The position numbers were made by a program, and so were the translations under genes. The notes beneath the pieces were generated by a model. The model was not told where the DNA came from. It did no database searches and worked only from the letters and a program-made list of their open reading frames with translations. From Cyanophora paradoxa (lineage: Eukaryota > Glaucocystophyceae > Cyanophorales > Cyanophoraceae), in NCBI GenBank assembly GCA_004431415.1, contig QPMI01000054.1, positions 124,001 to 188,000 of the forward strand: a stretch of 64,000 nucleotides of DNA. Direction: 5' to 3'. Below, one piece after another: positions 1 through 16,800 of this stretch (positions within the stretch are counted from its first letter, which is position 1; every line of letters starts with the position of its first letter).

Positions 1-4584
<4,584 letters not shown>

Positions 4585-4858
4585 GCGCCGCGCGGGCGGC
4601 GACAGCGGCGGCCTGCAGGAAACAGATAGCTTGCTCTTCAAGCGATCGTTCAATTTCAGACCAAGTCGCTGGCCCAGTGACGAGGGGGCACGTATACATG
4701 CCTTTCCCCGATCTTCTCGCCTTCCAATGCATCTCCCCGGGCCCCTCTTAGCTTCTGGATTTCCCCCCCTAATTTCTCCTCTAGCGCTAGCCCCTCTAGG
4801 TCGATCTCGAGATCGAGCTCTCCTTTTTTTGAGGATCGCCGGCGGCGCGCGAAGCAAA
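4585..4858. other. Intergenic spacer, DDX46 to acid phosphatase
   Basis: Spacer of 274 bp between two genes on the same strand. It should hold the DDX46 3' end and the phosphatase promoter. It is less GC-rich than the coding DNA, with short palindromes (ctcgagatcgag near 4806) and a T-run (about 4824-4831). No TATA box or RNA gene could be recognised. Confidence 0.6.
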
Positions 4859-7800
4859 ATGCCGTCGCGAAACGTGTATGCCGAGGTGCCGGCTGATGTG
4901 GAGGCCTCGGCGGCCGCGCCCGCGCATGCGCCCGCGCTGGAAAGCGCGACGACCCCGCAGTCGTTCCGGCGCCGGCTCGGGATCGTCCTGCCGCCACCTG
5001 GCCCCGTTCGACGCCGCTTCCTTCTCAAGGTAGTCGTCGTGGGTGGTTGCGCTGCTGGAATTTTCGCGTTCTTCGCGTTCTTTATCCTATTGCCGAAGTT
5101 CAAGCAGCCATCCCCCGCCGGCGGCGCCCTGCAAAGCGTGGTTCGCACTTTCTTTGCAATGGGTTGATAGAGATGGACTGCTGCTGATTATGGCCGCTGG
5201 CTTGAATCTCGCAGCGGACGCTCCTTTCGGTAAACGCGAGCGATGGCGAAGCAAACCGAACGCTGACTTTCGCGGTCATAGGCGGTCAGATGTTGAGCGT
5301 TTTTCGCGTCTGTACTCGCTCTCTAAAATTTCGCAGACTGGGGGAGGAACGGATGCTGCCGCCAGACCGATGTTGCCGCTGCTATGGGCGCGATTTGCGC
5401 GAACCGCTCTTGCGATTTCGTCATCACCACAGGTGCGAACGATCCGACAATCATGATCATGATCAGGCCTTGGCCTTGAGAGCTAGGCCGTCTCAAAATT
5501 TTAAAACTAAAGCGATATTCGGGCGCAGGCGACAATATCTACGAAGCCGGCGTCGGGTCCGTCGACGATCCCCTGTGGCGCTCGAGCTTCGAGGACATCT
5601 ACACGGCCCCCTCGCTCCAGGCGCGTCTGCGATCTGGATAAAGGGCTTGAATCTTGAATTTTCGCGCCTCCTCTCATGCTTTGAATTTCGCAGTGCCCGT
5701 GGTATCCCGTGCTGGGGAACCACGACTACGGGCGCTCGTGGCTGGCGCAGGTCGACTACTCGAACGCCAGCAGCCGCTGGCGCATGCCCGCCAGGCGCGA
5801 ACTCGAACTTGAACTCGAGCCCTTCTTCCTAGACTTTGACGCTTAAATTTCGCAGGTACTACTCGAGGAGCTTCGCCTTCGAGGACGCCGCAGCCGGGGG
5901 CGCGGGGTCCGGATCCGGAGCCAACGCGACCTCGGCCCCCGCCGCGGTCCTGGAGGTCTTCTTCATAGACACGGTCGTCTTCGACGCGGCGCAGCGCGCG
6001 TGGCTCGCCGCCGCCCTCGCCGCCTCCCCTGCCCCCTGGAAGTCAGTCCGCTCGCCCTTTGGCTTCGAATCGTTGCATTGAAAGGCGTTGACACCATGCG
6101 CGCGCCTCCGCAGGGCGGTCGTCGGGCACTACCCCGTCTACTCGGCGGCCTCGAGCCACGGGGACACCCCCGTGCCCCCTCTCCCCTCCTTCCCCTCGTT
6201 CCTCTCGATTGCTGACGGGCCAGAACGCGCAGGCGCTGATCGCGGAGCTGAAGCCGCTGCTGGAGACCCACGGCGTGCAGCTCGCGGTGCGCCGGACTTG
6301 AGCTTCCGATGCGCACACGTCGGCGCGCGCTGACTCGCGCCGGCAGCTCGCGGGGCACGACCACAATCTCCAGGACATCCGCGTGGCGCGCCCCTCTGAC
6401 TCGATCCCACGATCTTGACTTAATTTCACCTCGAGCTCAGTGTCGCCTGGCTCGATTCCCAGGCCTTGCGGTGACTTAGTGACTAGAGCTAGTTGGTGCC
6501 TGACGTAGCTATAGTCTGAGAGCCCTGGCATAGTCTCTCTTCCTGTAGGCTTACCTCTCGGTAGCCTACGCTGGCCTGCCTCTACCTGTCTTAGGGGTAC
6601 AGAGCCAGTAGTCTTCCGGGTACACAGTGAATACACCAGCCTGCATCTACAGCTGCTCCAGCACTGGGAGCCGGCCCCGCGCAGTACTGCGCGGGTGCCT
6701 AATCGGGTGGGAATCCTTCCATCCGACAGGCGCCACTGCTCACGGAACTGGGCCCGTGGGCAGCCTCCGACAGCATCAGCCCGTCACCTTCGGCGACCAG
6801 CAGCGATGCGCACGCATCGCTAGTAGCTTTAGAACATCGTTTCAGTGCCGATCGGCGACCCCCACGCACCGGCGGGCTCGGATCGGCGTGCGATCGATAC
6901 GCACACAGCGATCAGCATCAGCGAGCCGCCAGGCTCTCCGTCAGAGCACCGGAAACGTATAACTAGCTCTGGAGAACCGATAAATGCGGTCGGACGCGCC
7001 CTCCCGTCGCCCTCGCCGACGGACGCCGCAGATCTTGTCCAGATCCCCGAGGGACAACCTCGACGCCCATGCCCGTACGCGCGCCCCGCCGCGCCGCGCC
7101 GCGCGTACGGCCTCGCGCAGATGAAAGAAGACCTTTTCGACGACCGGCGACTGGCGAGCCTCGCCCTGGACCGAGGCGTGCATGAGCCTGGTCGATCGGC
7201 CGTGCTGGCTCTCGCTAGCCTTGCACTCCGAGCCCAGCGCTTCGCGCCGGAGTTCATCACGGCCTGTGCTGGCGCAGCGCACGCGCACGGCCCTCGGGGT
7301 GCGCGCCTGGCCCTCGCCCTTGAGATTTGATCTGCTGGGGTCGGCAGATTTGATCCTGGCACTGGACGCGTACGGGCTCGGACCTCGCCTGCGCCGCGCG
7401 CGCCCCACTAAGCGCGGGCGGTCGCTGGCCATCTATAGAGAGCCAGGCGAGCCGCTCGCCCGCAGATCCTTCAGCGGATCTGGAGGAGACGTGGGGGCAG
7501 CCGCGTGGCTTAGCCTGGCGCCCACGGCCGCGGGCTGAGGTTCTGGCTCAGCGCGGTTACGACGGCCAGAACTTAGTCCTGCGGAAGCCAGGCCCGCGCG
7601 CGAATCACGAGGGTACTATCCCCGGTCGGATTCGTCGACGCCGCCTGCGCGAGCTGCCGTGCGAGCCCGAGGGTACTATTCCCGGTCGGTCGCCAGTCAC
7701 TCGCCGCGACGCCAGCCTTCTCCGGCTGCTGCGATCGCTCTGGACAAGACGAAGAGCGATCGGATCGAGAACTGAGGCCGCGCGCCCGAGTTCCTTCCGG

Positions 7801-10800
7801 CGAGTGGACCGGATTGAGAACTGAGGCCGCGCGCCCGAGTTCCTTCCGGGCGAGAGGAAGAGCGATCGGATCGATGGCTGAGGCGTGCGCGCCCGAGCTG
7901 TCTCCAGAATCGCCGCAGCCGAGCTTGCTCGCCGCTGCTGTGGACCACGACGGCCTCGGATCTCGAGTGAGGCACATTCTCTCACGGACTAGCGTGGCTT
8001 TACGCCGTCGCTTGACCTGAGAATGCCCTCAAGACCTGGAGCTCAAGTGGCCCGACTGCAGAGCGGACCCACCCGCTGCCTCGCGCGCAGGCAGGGCCCT
8101 CTTGCCCCGCCATGGCCAAGATCTTGAGCTTGAGAGCATTAGCCTTCCCTCGGCTGATGCTTCTCTCGGCCTCAACTCTGGATCATGATCATGAGCGCCT
8201 GCACGCTGGCCATGGCCTCGCGATCGGATCCGACGCAACGCCGCGGTGACGGTGATGCACTCGGCGCTAGCGGCACAAACATCGAATATCTACGCAAGGC
8301 CCAAGCTTGATTCAATGATTAAGCTGCAGGCCTAGCTGCGAGACGTGGTCTCATGATCAGGCTCACTTCAAGAGCTTGCAAAATCGAGACGTGAAGCACT
8401 AGCTATGCGCTAGCCGTCTGCCTCGAGCTCAAGCTTGCGGCAGCTAGCGCTGCAGCTGGCTGGTACCTGGCACACCGTGACACCTTCTCTCGCGAAGCAC
8501 CGCGGACGGTGCTAGCAAGAAGGGGGAGTGACGCCATGATCATGATGGCAAGCCGCGGCAGTACCGCATGCGTATACGTATGCACAGTACGCGAGCTGCT
8601 GATCATGATCATGCATATGATCATGCGTATGCAAGATCACGAGCTGAGCTGCAAAATCGAATTAAAACGCGCCCCGCAACGCCTCCCCCGCGAGCCGCTG
8701 AGCTCGCCGAGTCGCCAAGCCCGCCACGTCTGCTGGGTTTCGCGAAGGCCAAGGCCCCCGCCACGTGCAATTGCAAGCAGGCGCGGCCACGGGCCGCCCT
8801 GCGGCCAGAACGCTTTGCGCCGACGGTGCCTGGGCCAGCCCCGCCGCCTCAAGCTCCGAAGCAACGAGAGCTGGGCCCAGCCCCCGCCGTTGAGGAGCGC
8901 GAAATTCCCTCTGACGAGGGGATGCCCGACGACCCCGGCCCGGGACGCTCCGGGCAAGGCCGGCGACGAGTCGCCGCCTAGTGGGCCTGCCCCGCCGGAC
9001 GCCTGTGACACCAACGACTTTCCCCTCGCGCTTGCCGAGCTCGAGGAAGTCCCCAAGCGCTCAGAGACTGGACCTCGTTGGTGGGGCGCTAGAGGCCCCG
9101 GGACGAGTACAACACGCGCCACTGGCGCTCGCCGCCGGGCCGGTCAATCCCTAGGACCGGCTGACTCCCGATCCGCATCGGGTGGAAGTTGGAGTTCCGG
9201 GGTCTGCCAGGCCAAGGCCAGCCAGGCCTACGCACGACCGGCGAACCCCGGCCCCTCGCCGTGCACGATTGCGACTGCCAGCCTCGGAGCTGCCAGGCTG
9301 CTCGACTGCAGTCGCGATCGAGAGCCAGGCTGAGCGTTTAGTTTTCGCAGCAAGCTCCTTCGGGGCCTTGACTGCGAAATTGGGAAATTTACCCCGCACG
9401 AGCTTCAAGCTCGGATCAGGGCCGCCAGGCCTCGCAACCGGCCCCTAGGCCGTCCGACGGTCTTCCCGCAGCACTGCGTGCTGCATTAGGGAGCGACGGT
9501 CGGCATCCTGAGGCCTTGATGCTCGAATTCGAGCCGCCCTCCGACCAGGCCTAGAGCTTGAGGCCCAGCCTGCACTTCTGCCCGGCTGAGGCCCGCCGAG
9601 AGCGATGCGTTTCACGCACAGCCGGCCCATGCGGCCCCCGAGCTCGAGGTTTACCTGGCTACCTAGCCTGGGCCCCGTGGTCCACGAGTTCGAGCCTAGC
9701 GCTAGCGCTAGCGCCGACGGCGATATCAACTGCGGATTCGAGCTCGAGAGGCGAGCTCCGGCCCGCGGCTCAAACCGTAATCACGCCGTCACGAGCCCCA
9801 GACTCGAAAGGGACCCGAGTCGCTGAGGCTCTCTGCCTACAGCTGTCGCAAAAAGCGCAAGACGCCCCGCAGTCGGGCCTGGCCCAAGATTGAGGGCGCC
9901 GCGCGGCGCACCTCTCACTGCGAGCCAGCACCTGGCCTGGCCATGGCCTGCTCGATGCAAGCTCTCAACTCCGGATCCCGAGGCTCTCCGATCCGGACTG
10001 GAAGCTGTCAGGCCGAGACCCGGATCTGCCGGGCCGGACCCCGAAGCTCACGCTTGCTTCTCGAGCGAGACGTCGACGCTCTGGGCCCCGGTTGACTAAG
10101 CCTCGGAGCAAGCCGCCACTGCGCAGCTCGAACGCCCGGCGGCCCGCCCGGCGCGGCGCCTCGCGATCGCGATCGAGCTCGAGCTCGCTTCCGAGCCCTG
10201 GATCCGGTTACGGGTCGATTTCGGCTCTCATGATCAGGACCTGCTGGCACTGCGAGTTCGGCTCCCGCCGTTGCCGCCGCGTGCACGCAGACCGAGCTCA
10301 TGATCAGCCGCGAGCTGAGGGCCGGAAGTCACGTGCATGAGCACGTCCACCACGGCTCAGAACTGCCCAGCCTCTAAGGCTCCGCGGCTGCTGAGCCCCA
10401 GGCCCGCGATCAGACCTGCGACTGGCAGTGCCAAGCCTCGCCAGGCACAAATTCGATGCCGTCACGGCGTTTCGGTCTCGGCCGCCGACACCCGCCGGTC
10501 CCGGTCTCGGCCGCCGGGCCCCATCGAATTACGATCGGCAACTTGCCCTCGCGGTTGCCCTCGCCTTCGCGGTCAGGGATCGCGATCGCCGAGCTGCCGT
10601 TCGCATCGCCGAACTGCCGTTCGAGGTGGCCCGGCCCCGGCCCCACGGCCAGAGGCGCGATTAAATATTGCGAAAATGTGCAGCACGCCCGGACCCGGTG
10701 TGCTTGTCACAGCACACCGCGGCACGATCCGCAGCGCAGCTGTCACAGTGTGCGCGATCGGGATACCAATCCTCAAATCGAACCCCATGGCTGATCTCGC

Positions 10801-13800
10801 GTGCTGCGACGTCGGGATCCTTCGAGTTCCCGCGCGCGCGTCCAATGCCGTGCCTCACGATCGATATCGGCCTGCGGCCCCCCAGGCCTCGGCCCTGTAT
10901 CTCGCGCCGCTACGAGCCTCCAGAGGCCTGAGAACAGCGTCTCTCGCGCCGCTGCGAGCAAGGAGCGCTGCAAAGCCGGGTCACAGCTATGCCCTACGCC
11001 GACCCGGGCGACCGATCGCAAAATCGCGGGCCTTGAATTCGAACTTCGAATTCCAGTCCGGCCCCCGATCCGCGGATGTGGGATCGCGATTCCGAGCCCC
11101 TGGCTCGAGACGACCATGAGTCTATCCAGATCGATATCGCGGCACCGTGCGGCCGGGCACGGCCCGCTAGCGCTCCGAAAATTCCCTGGCCGTTGCCTGC
11201 CCTAGGCCTGCGACCGCCGTCGACGTCGCGACCGCCTGCCTCGCGACCTCGCGCCGCCTGCCCTCGCGAGTCTCGCCCTCTCTCAGAGGCGGAGGCCGCC
11301 GGCGCCGGGCACTCGGCCGGGCCCTGGGCATATTTCCGCGACTCGGCTGCGCAACCGAACCGCACTGCGGCAGCCGGTGTGTGCCGTGGCCACAGTGCAC
11401 GAGCACGTGCAGATTGCATGGTCATGCGAATGCCTGTAAACGTTCAAGCCGATGCGTATACGGCCCTCGCCCCTCGGCCCGAGGCCCCGCAGTCCACGGC
11501 CAGCTTGCCGCTGAGCCCTGGAAGTCCTCTGCAGCTACCCGCAGTAGTAGCTGCGGTCCCTGGCCTCGAATCCAGAGGACGGGCTTAGCCCGCGATCGGC
11601 GCTTAAGCTTGCAATTGCCTGCGAACAGCTGGCGGCTGCGTCCCGGGGGCCCTGCCCTCAGCCCGGCAGGGCCCGGAGCTGACAGCGGCACCCGCGCCCC
11701 GCGCCGAAGCGTCCAATGCGCCTGGCGCCCCGATGCGCGGGCGCCTCGCGATCGCCGACATCGTGCCACGGTGGTCTCGTTGCCCACCGTTGAACGGTTC
11801 AATCAAGCCAATTCCGAGCCCGGCCAGTGAACGAGCCTCGGAGCTCGGGCACTGCGCTTCGAAGTCGTCTCGAGCCGCCTTTGGCCAAGGCGAGCTCGAG
11901 CTCACGATCAAAGTTACGCTAGCTCGCTCGGATTTAAACCCAGAGCCCGCTGCACGCGCTCCAGCCCGCCCGTGGCTGCCGTGCACGGGCCTGGCCAAGC
12001 ATATGGGGTCCAAAGACCCGCGAGAATCCGATAATCGAGATCCGTCAATTCGCAATCGTTGCCCCGATTCAGGGTGCCGGCCTGCGAATTTGGATCGCAA
12101 GGAACGACTATCGCGCACCTCGCGATCGGATTTGGAGCAGCTGCGATCGCAGGCGGCCCTCGCGATCGGCCCTTTTGAGGTCTGAGGTTGCCCGGGCTCG
12201 CAGCTCCGGCTCTCTCCTGCCAGACTGTCCCCACCGCCGGGCCGGCACTGCGGAAGCCGTGCCCGTCCGATATCGATACCGCGAAAATCCGATAATCGGG
12301 ACCGGACTCAAAGATTCGCCATCGAATATTTCGAGCCTCGGAGTGCCCGGCCAGCCCGTATCTGACGGACGGCCCGTCACATTCGAACCCGCGCAATTGC
12401 GAGCCCCGAGCTCGGAGCAGTCGCACTTTCAGGCGACCCTCGGCCCTAGGGCCTTGCCTGGCTCGTCCCCTCGCGAGCCCCTCGCCCAAGGGCCCTCTCG
12501 TGGGCGCCTACGGCGACCCGCATCGGGATTCCAGCCCCGGCCCACCGGGCCGCACCGGCCTGCCCTGCGAAAACCGGCACGGCCACAAGCCCAGCGAAAT
12601 TCGCGGCGAGCCTAGGCACCGCGAATATCCGCGTCGCGAACCCACAATCACGCTTGATCGCTGGACGTCGCAAAGCTGTGAATTAGGGCCTCGCCCCTAC
12701 GAGAACGCGGATTGTGGCCCCCGGCCCAAACGCGAATCGATATCGAAGCTCGCAACGGGCTCGACTCGTCCTCCTGAGTCCCAGGGAGACCGAGGCCGAT
12801 CGCGAGCGTCAAGCTCGCGACTGGAATCGACTGTTGGGCTCCGACGCGTGGGCCAGCGCTACAACGTACAGCGGGCCCCAGAGCCGCTTGTCGAGCCGCG
12901 CACGACGCGTTCCCACTAGCCGGGAAAATTGAGCGCATGGCTTCTCACGGCACTTTGCACGTGCAATCGTGTGGCCGCGGACACGTGTACGGACACCGAT
13001 CCGATGACCGCGAGCGCCACAACTATTCAAGCCGCGGCCACCATGGCCAGCGAAAATAAAGGCTGCAACCGTTGACCAAAAACGGATGGCTAGCCCTACC
13101 TTGCCTACACCGCGTGTGTATGGCAGGCGCGGGTCCCGGCCCCGGCCAAGCCCACGGCATACGCACCGATATCGAATATCGATGCAGCAGAGCCGCGAAA
13201 AATTCGAAGCCTGAGCCCGCATGCGGTAGCTTTCTCAAAGAGGCTGCGCACACGGCCCCGTGGCTCGGGCTCCTCGCTGTTACGGCCGTGGCCCCCGGAC
13301 CGACTCGCGAAACGACGTCGACTCGCGATCGCGAACGGACGATCGGCGGCGCTGAACAGCGCCCGGCTCTCTCTGCCAACGCCGGCACGCCGCTCGGCGA
13401 GCGCTGATGAGGCGCTGTAATGGAGCGCCGTGCTACAGAGCGCCGATCCAGACATCGAATGTACGGTCGCGATTTGCAGCGGCATACATTCGCGCGAGCA
13501 CTCCGAGAACGGCGCTGGCGATGCCAGCCCGCCAAGGGCAGCGCTAGCTCGAAAAGAGCATTGCCGCCGCCCTGAGCCGGAACCTGTGCACCACTTCGCC
13601 AAACCCGGCGATGCTGCAGCTGGTGCTGGCTGCAGGACCGTAGCGCAGCCTTCAGGGCTCGCAGCCCGGCCTGCGAAATTTACACGCGACCGCACGGCGG
13701 CAGGCCCAGGCCTCGGCACGGCCGCTCGCCGCCAAGCCTGCGCACGCGGCCTTCCGCCCCACCCGCCTTGCGGCACGTTCATGCCTCGACCTCCCGCTAA

Positions 13801-16800
13801 AACGCGGTGGGAGAGAGGATGAGGCAGGGAAGACTGCATGAGCTGCAGAAATCGTAATTCGCTACCGAGCGAAGCGAACCTGTCGACCGCACTGCGGCAC
13901 CCAAATTCGAAAGCATCGCAATGCGAATCCGGAATTCAATGATTCGAATCATTGACTTCGGGACCGTGGGCGCGGCGCCGGATCCGATGATCCCCAGCCC
14001 GTTCTCGATCTGCGCGGCAGCGAGCCCTAGTGGCTGGCCCGTGCGCAAGTCGGAAACCGTTCCCGCCTAGCTGGTGGAATCTGCCGGCTTCACACTCCGG
14101 AACACCCGCCACGGCCAACGAGAGACAGCGAGCAAAAGCCGCTGAGCTTCATCGTCTGCTCTCTCAGAAGCCGCCACGGCCCACTGCGAGACAGCGAGCG
14201 AGAGCTCTATCGTCAGTTCTCTCAAGAGCACCGGGGCTCGGCCCCCGGTCCGCTAAGGGAACGCTTGCGATCGTGCATGATATCGTCGGCACGATATTGA
14301 CGCTCGTATGCACGAGCACGGCTCCTGCAACCGGCCGCTACCGGTCCCGCTCCTGCAGCTGGGAACCAATCGCGTCGGTTGCACGCCGCGGCGCCCACCT
14401 GCCGATCCCTGTGGTGCTGCCACACTACGTACGGCGGCTGGCGCCCAGCCATCAATACCACGGCATGCGCAGCCGCGCCCTGCACACGCACTTGTGCCCG
14501 GCGGTCGCAGTGCACGCCCGTGGCCGGCTGCCGCGGTGGCGAGGCCGTCACGGCGCACGCCAGCGGACGTCACGGCGTGAGGGCGCCCGCGTGCACAATC
14601 TTCGCGCCGGACGTTTCCCGGGCCCTCTAGATCTGTGCATGCGAATCACTTCGCGTCGCCACGAAAATTTTGCAGCACCAGAGTGCGGCAATTTAATTTC
14701 GCGCCCACGTGTGCGTGGCCATGCCCAGTGGCCCGGCCCTTGCACGGCCCTTCGGCCAAGCATATGCATCATCCTCAGCCTCAGACCAGCCGCTGAGCCT
14801 CACGGCTCTTGCGACTCACCAAGTCCGACGGTCGACCCCGATCTCGCGATTCCGCCCCGACGCCGCGCGCGGCTCGGAACCGAGATGTAGGCTACGCGTA
14901 CGCGGCCCGCTCGAGAAGGCCAGACCGTCGGACCGCGCACGCACGGCCGATTTCGTACCTCTCGGCTCGCGAAATTTCGCGAGGGCCCAGCATGGCGAAA
15001 GTCGTCGATTTTCGCTGGCGACCCGCCGGCCGGGCTCTCGTCCCGAGCAGCGGCGCGGATTTTCTCAAATTCCGCCCCGCAACCCGGACCATCGGACGTT
15101 CGCGCATCCCAAGTCACGCGGGCCCGGCTGCATGCAGCTGGCGCTCCTGCGAGCGAACGAGTTCGACATAGCTGTCAAATTCGTTTCGCGCTGGGCGGTG
15201 GCGACCCGGGATCTTATTCCCGGCAGTGGCGCACCCACCGTCACCAGCTTCATTCACTGAGGCCGCTCCCATAAATCTGGGTGCTGGCGCCCCGGCGCCT
15301 GGCCTAAAAACCGCGAAAAGCGGCAACACGGGCCAACAGACACGAGCATACACAGCCGAGCGCTATATATGCAAAATCGTGTTTCGGAAGCTCGGCCCAG
15401 GCCTTGAGCTGATCGACGACCGCTCGAGACTCGAAGCTCCGAGGCTCGATGCCCTCGTGCTCGATGCAATGCGCTTGGCTCGGCACAACCGTGGCCAGCC
15501 GTCGCAATTGCTCAGTTGCCCACAGCTCGCTTCAAATCGAGGCCAACATCCATTCAACCTCGCTCTGGCCCCGCGGCTCACGCTTGCCCCTCGAGCTCGA
15601 TTGAGCCCGAATCGAGAGCAAAGCGGCCCGGGACGCCATGGAATACAACGAAAGAGAGACGGTTACGGTCGTGCATGATCACGCCTCGCCGTGCTTTCTG
15701 CCCGCACTCGCGAATTTCTTCACCACGGCCATGCTGTCCTGATCCAATCACGGATCCCAGCGGCCTCAGCGTGCAAAAATTTCGCGGAAGACGGTGGAGC
15801 ACCGGGGACGGTGCTTAACCGAAGAGGGAGTGGCATCAGGAGCAGCTCGCCGTGCTACGGCTTCCGCTCTTCAGCGGAAGAGGAGTACGTGCACATGCAC
15901 TCGAGCCGAAGGCCGCGCGCCTCTTGGCCCGACGCTGGAGCGCCTCTCCGATCGGCGCATTCCTACCACGCCCCGACTTACCCTCTTCAGCGGAAGAGGA
16001 GTCGGGATCAGACTCGAGCATGCAGTTGACGTCGCGCCTAGACCTGCTGCGGAGCAGTTCGCCCCAGCGCGCGCTGCCGTCTGCAGGCTGATCGAGCACA
16101 AGCAATCGAACCTAGCCAACCGCCTTGAGGTCTCCTCACACGGCGGCTCGCCGGGATCCAGGTCTCGCCGTTGGCGAACCACATTCCGCCTCGGAAACCC
16201 ATCGGTGGCGATGCTACTGGGGCTGATGGCCATCAGGCCCTGTTGTTACGTGCACAGCCAGTGACCGTGTCCGGAACGGACTGGCAAGTGCTGTTTCGAC
16301 AGAGCTTGAGAGCCCAGCTACGGCCAGTGCACTCGCTCGCACTACTCACCGATGCGGCCTCCTAAGGATCGGAATCGGATCTCAGCAGCCGACTGCACGC
16401 CGTGTTGCGGTCTGGCTACGCACAGAACACGAATTCGGATCCCCGATCAAGAGATCTGAATCTCTGAAGGATTCGCCGTTCATCAGCTTCGCCTGATCGC
16501 CTGGTATTGGGATGCGATCGAAACGAGCCCACGGCGAAGGCTGGCGAATCGGTCGCAAATCCGAGGGTCTCAGCACCGCGAATATGCAGTCTCGCGGATC
16601 GCTGCAGAACCCCTTCCCGTGATCATGACCCGCCAAGCTCGCCAACGAGCCTGGCTGCGGCCGGATCCCAGGAAGACCAGGCCGAGGGAACGGCTGATGG
16701 GATTCGCGGCCAGCACGCGCGCCTTCGATTGACGGCCGCGTCTAGCTGGAGCGTCGACACCTGGCCTCATCGCCAGCAGCTGAGCGCTGCGATGTCACGC

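Noticed and set aside
6441-6464. tRNA T-arm-like start of the LTR (GGCTCGATTCC), hinting at a SINE or tRNA gene
   Set aside because: No A box, acceptor or anticodon arm at the right distance. The TG…CA ends, target duplication and polypurine tract fit an LTR instead.
7761-7900. Spaced repeats near 7.6-7.9 kb as a CRISPR array
   Set aside because: Only two good copies with almost no spacer, inside a eukaryotic retroelement; simple tandem duplication.
8509-9333. 274-codon frame containing repeated Met-Ile runs
   Set aside because: The Met-Ile runs come from the GATCATGATC palindromes; nothing else looks coding.
14030-14890. 286-codon frame, the longest within the retroelement
   Set aside because: No domain, no biased third position typical of the real exons, and it crosses the boundary of the duplicated segment. 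GC-rich DNA gives long frames by chance.
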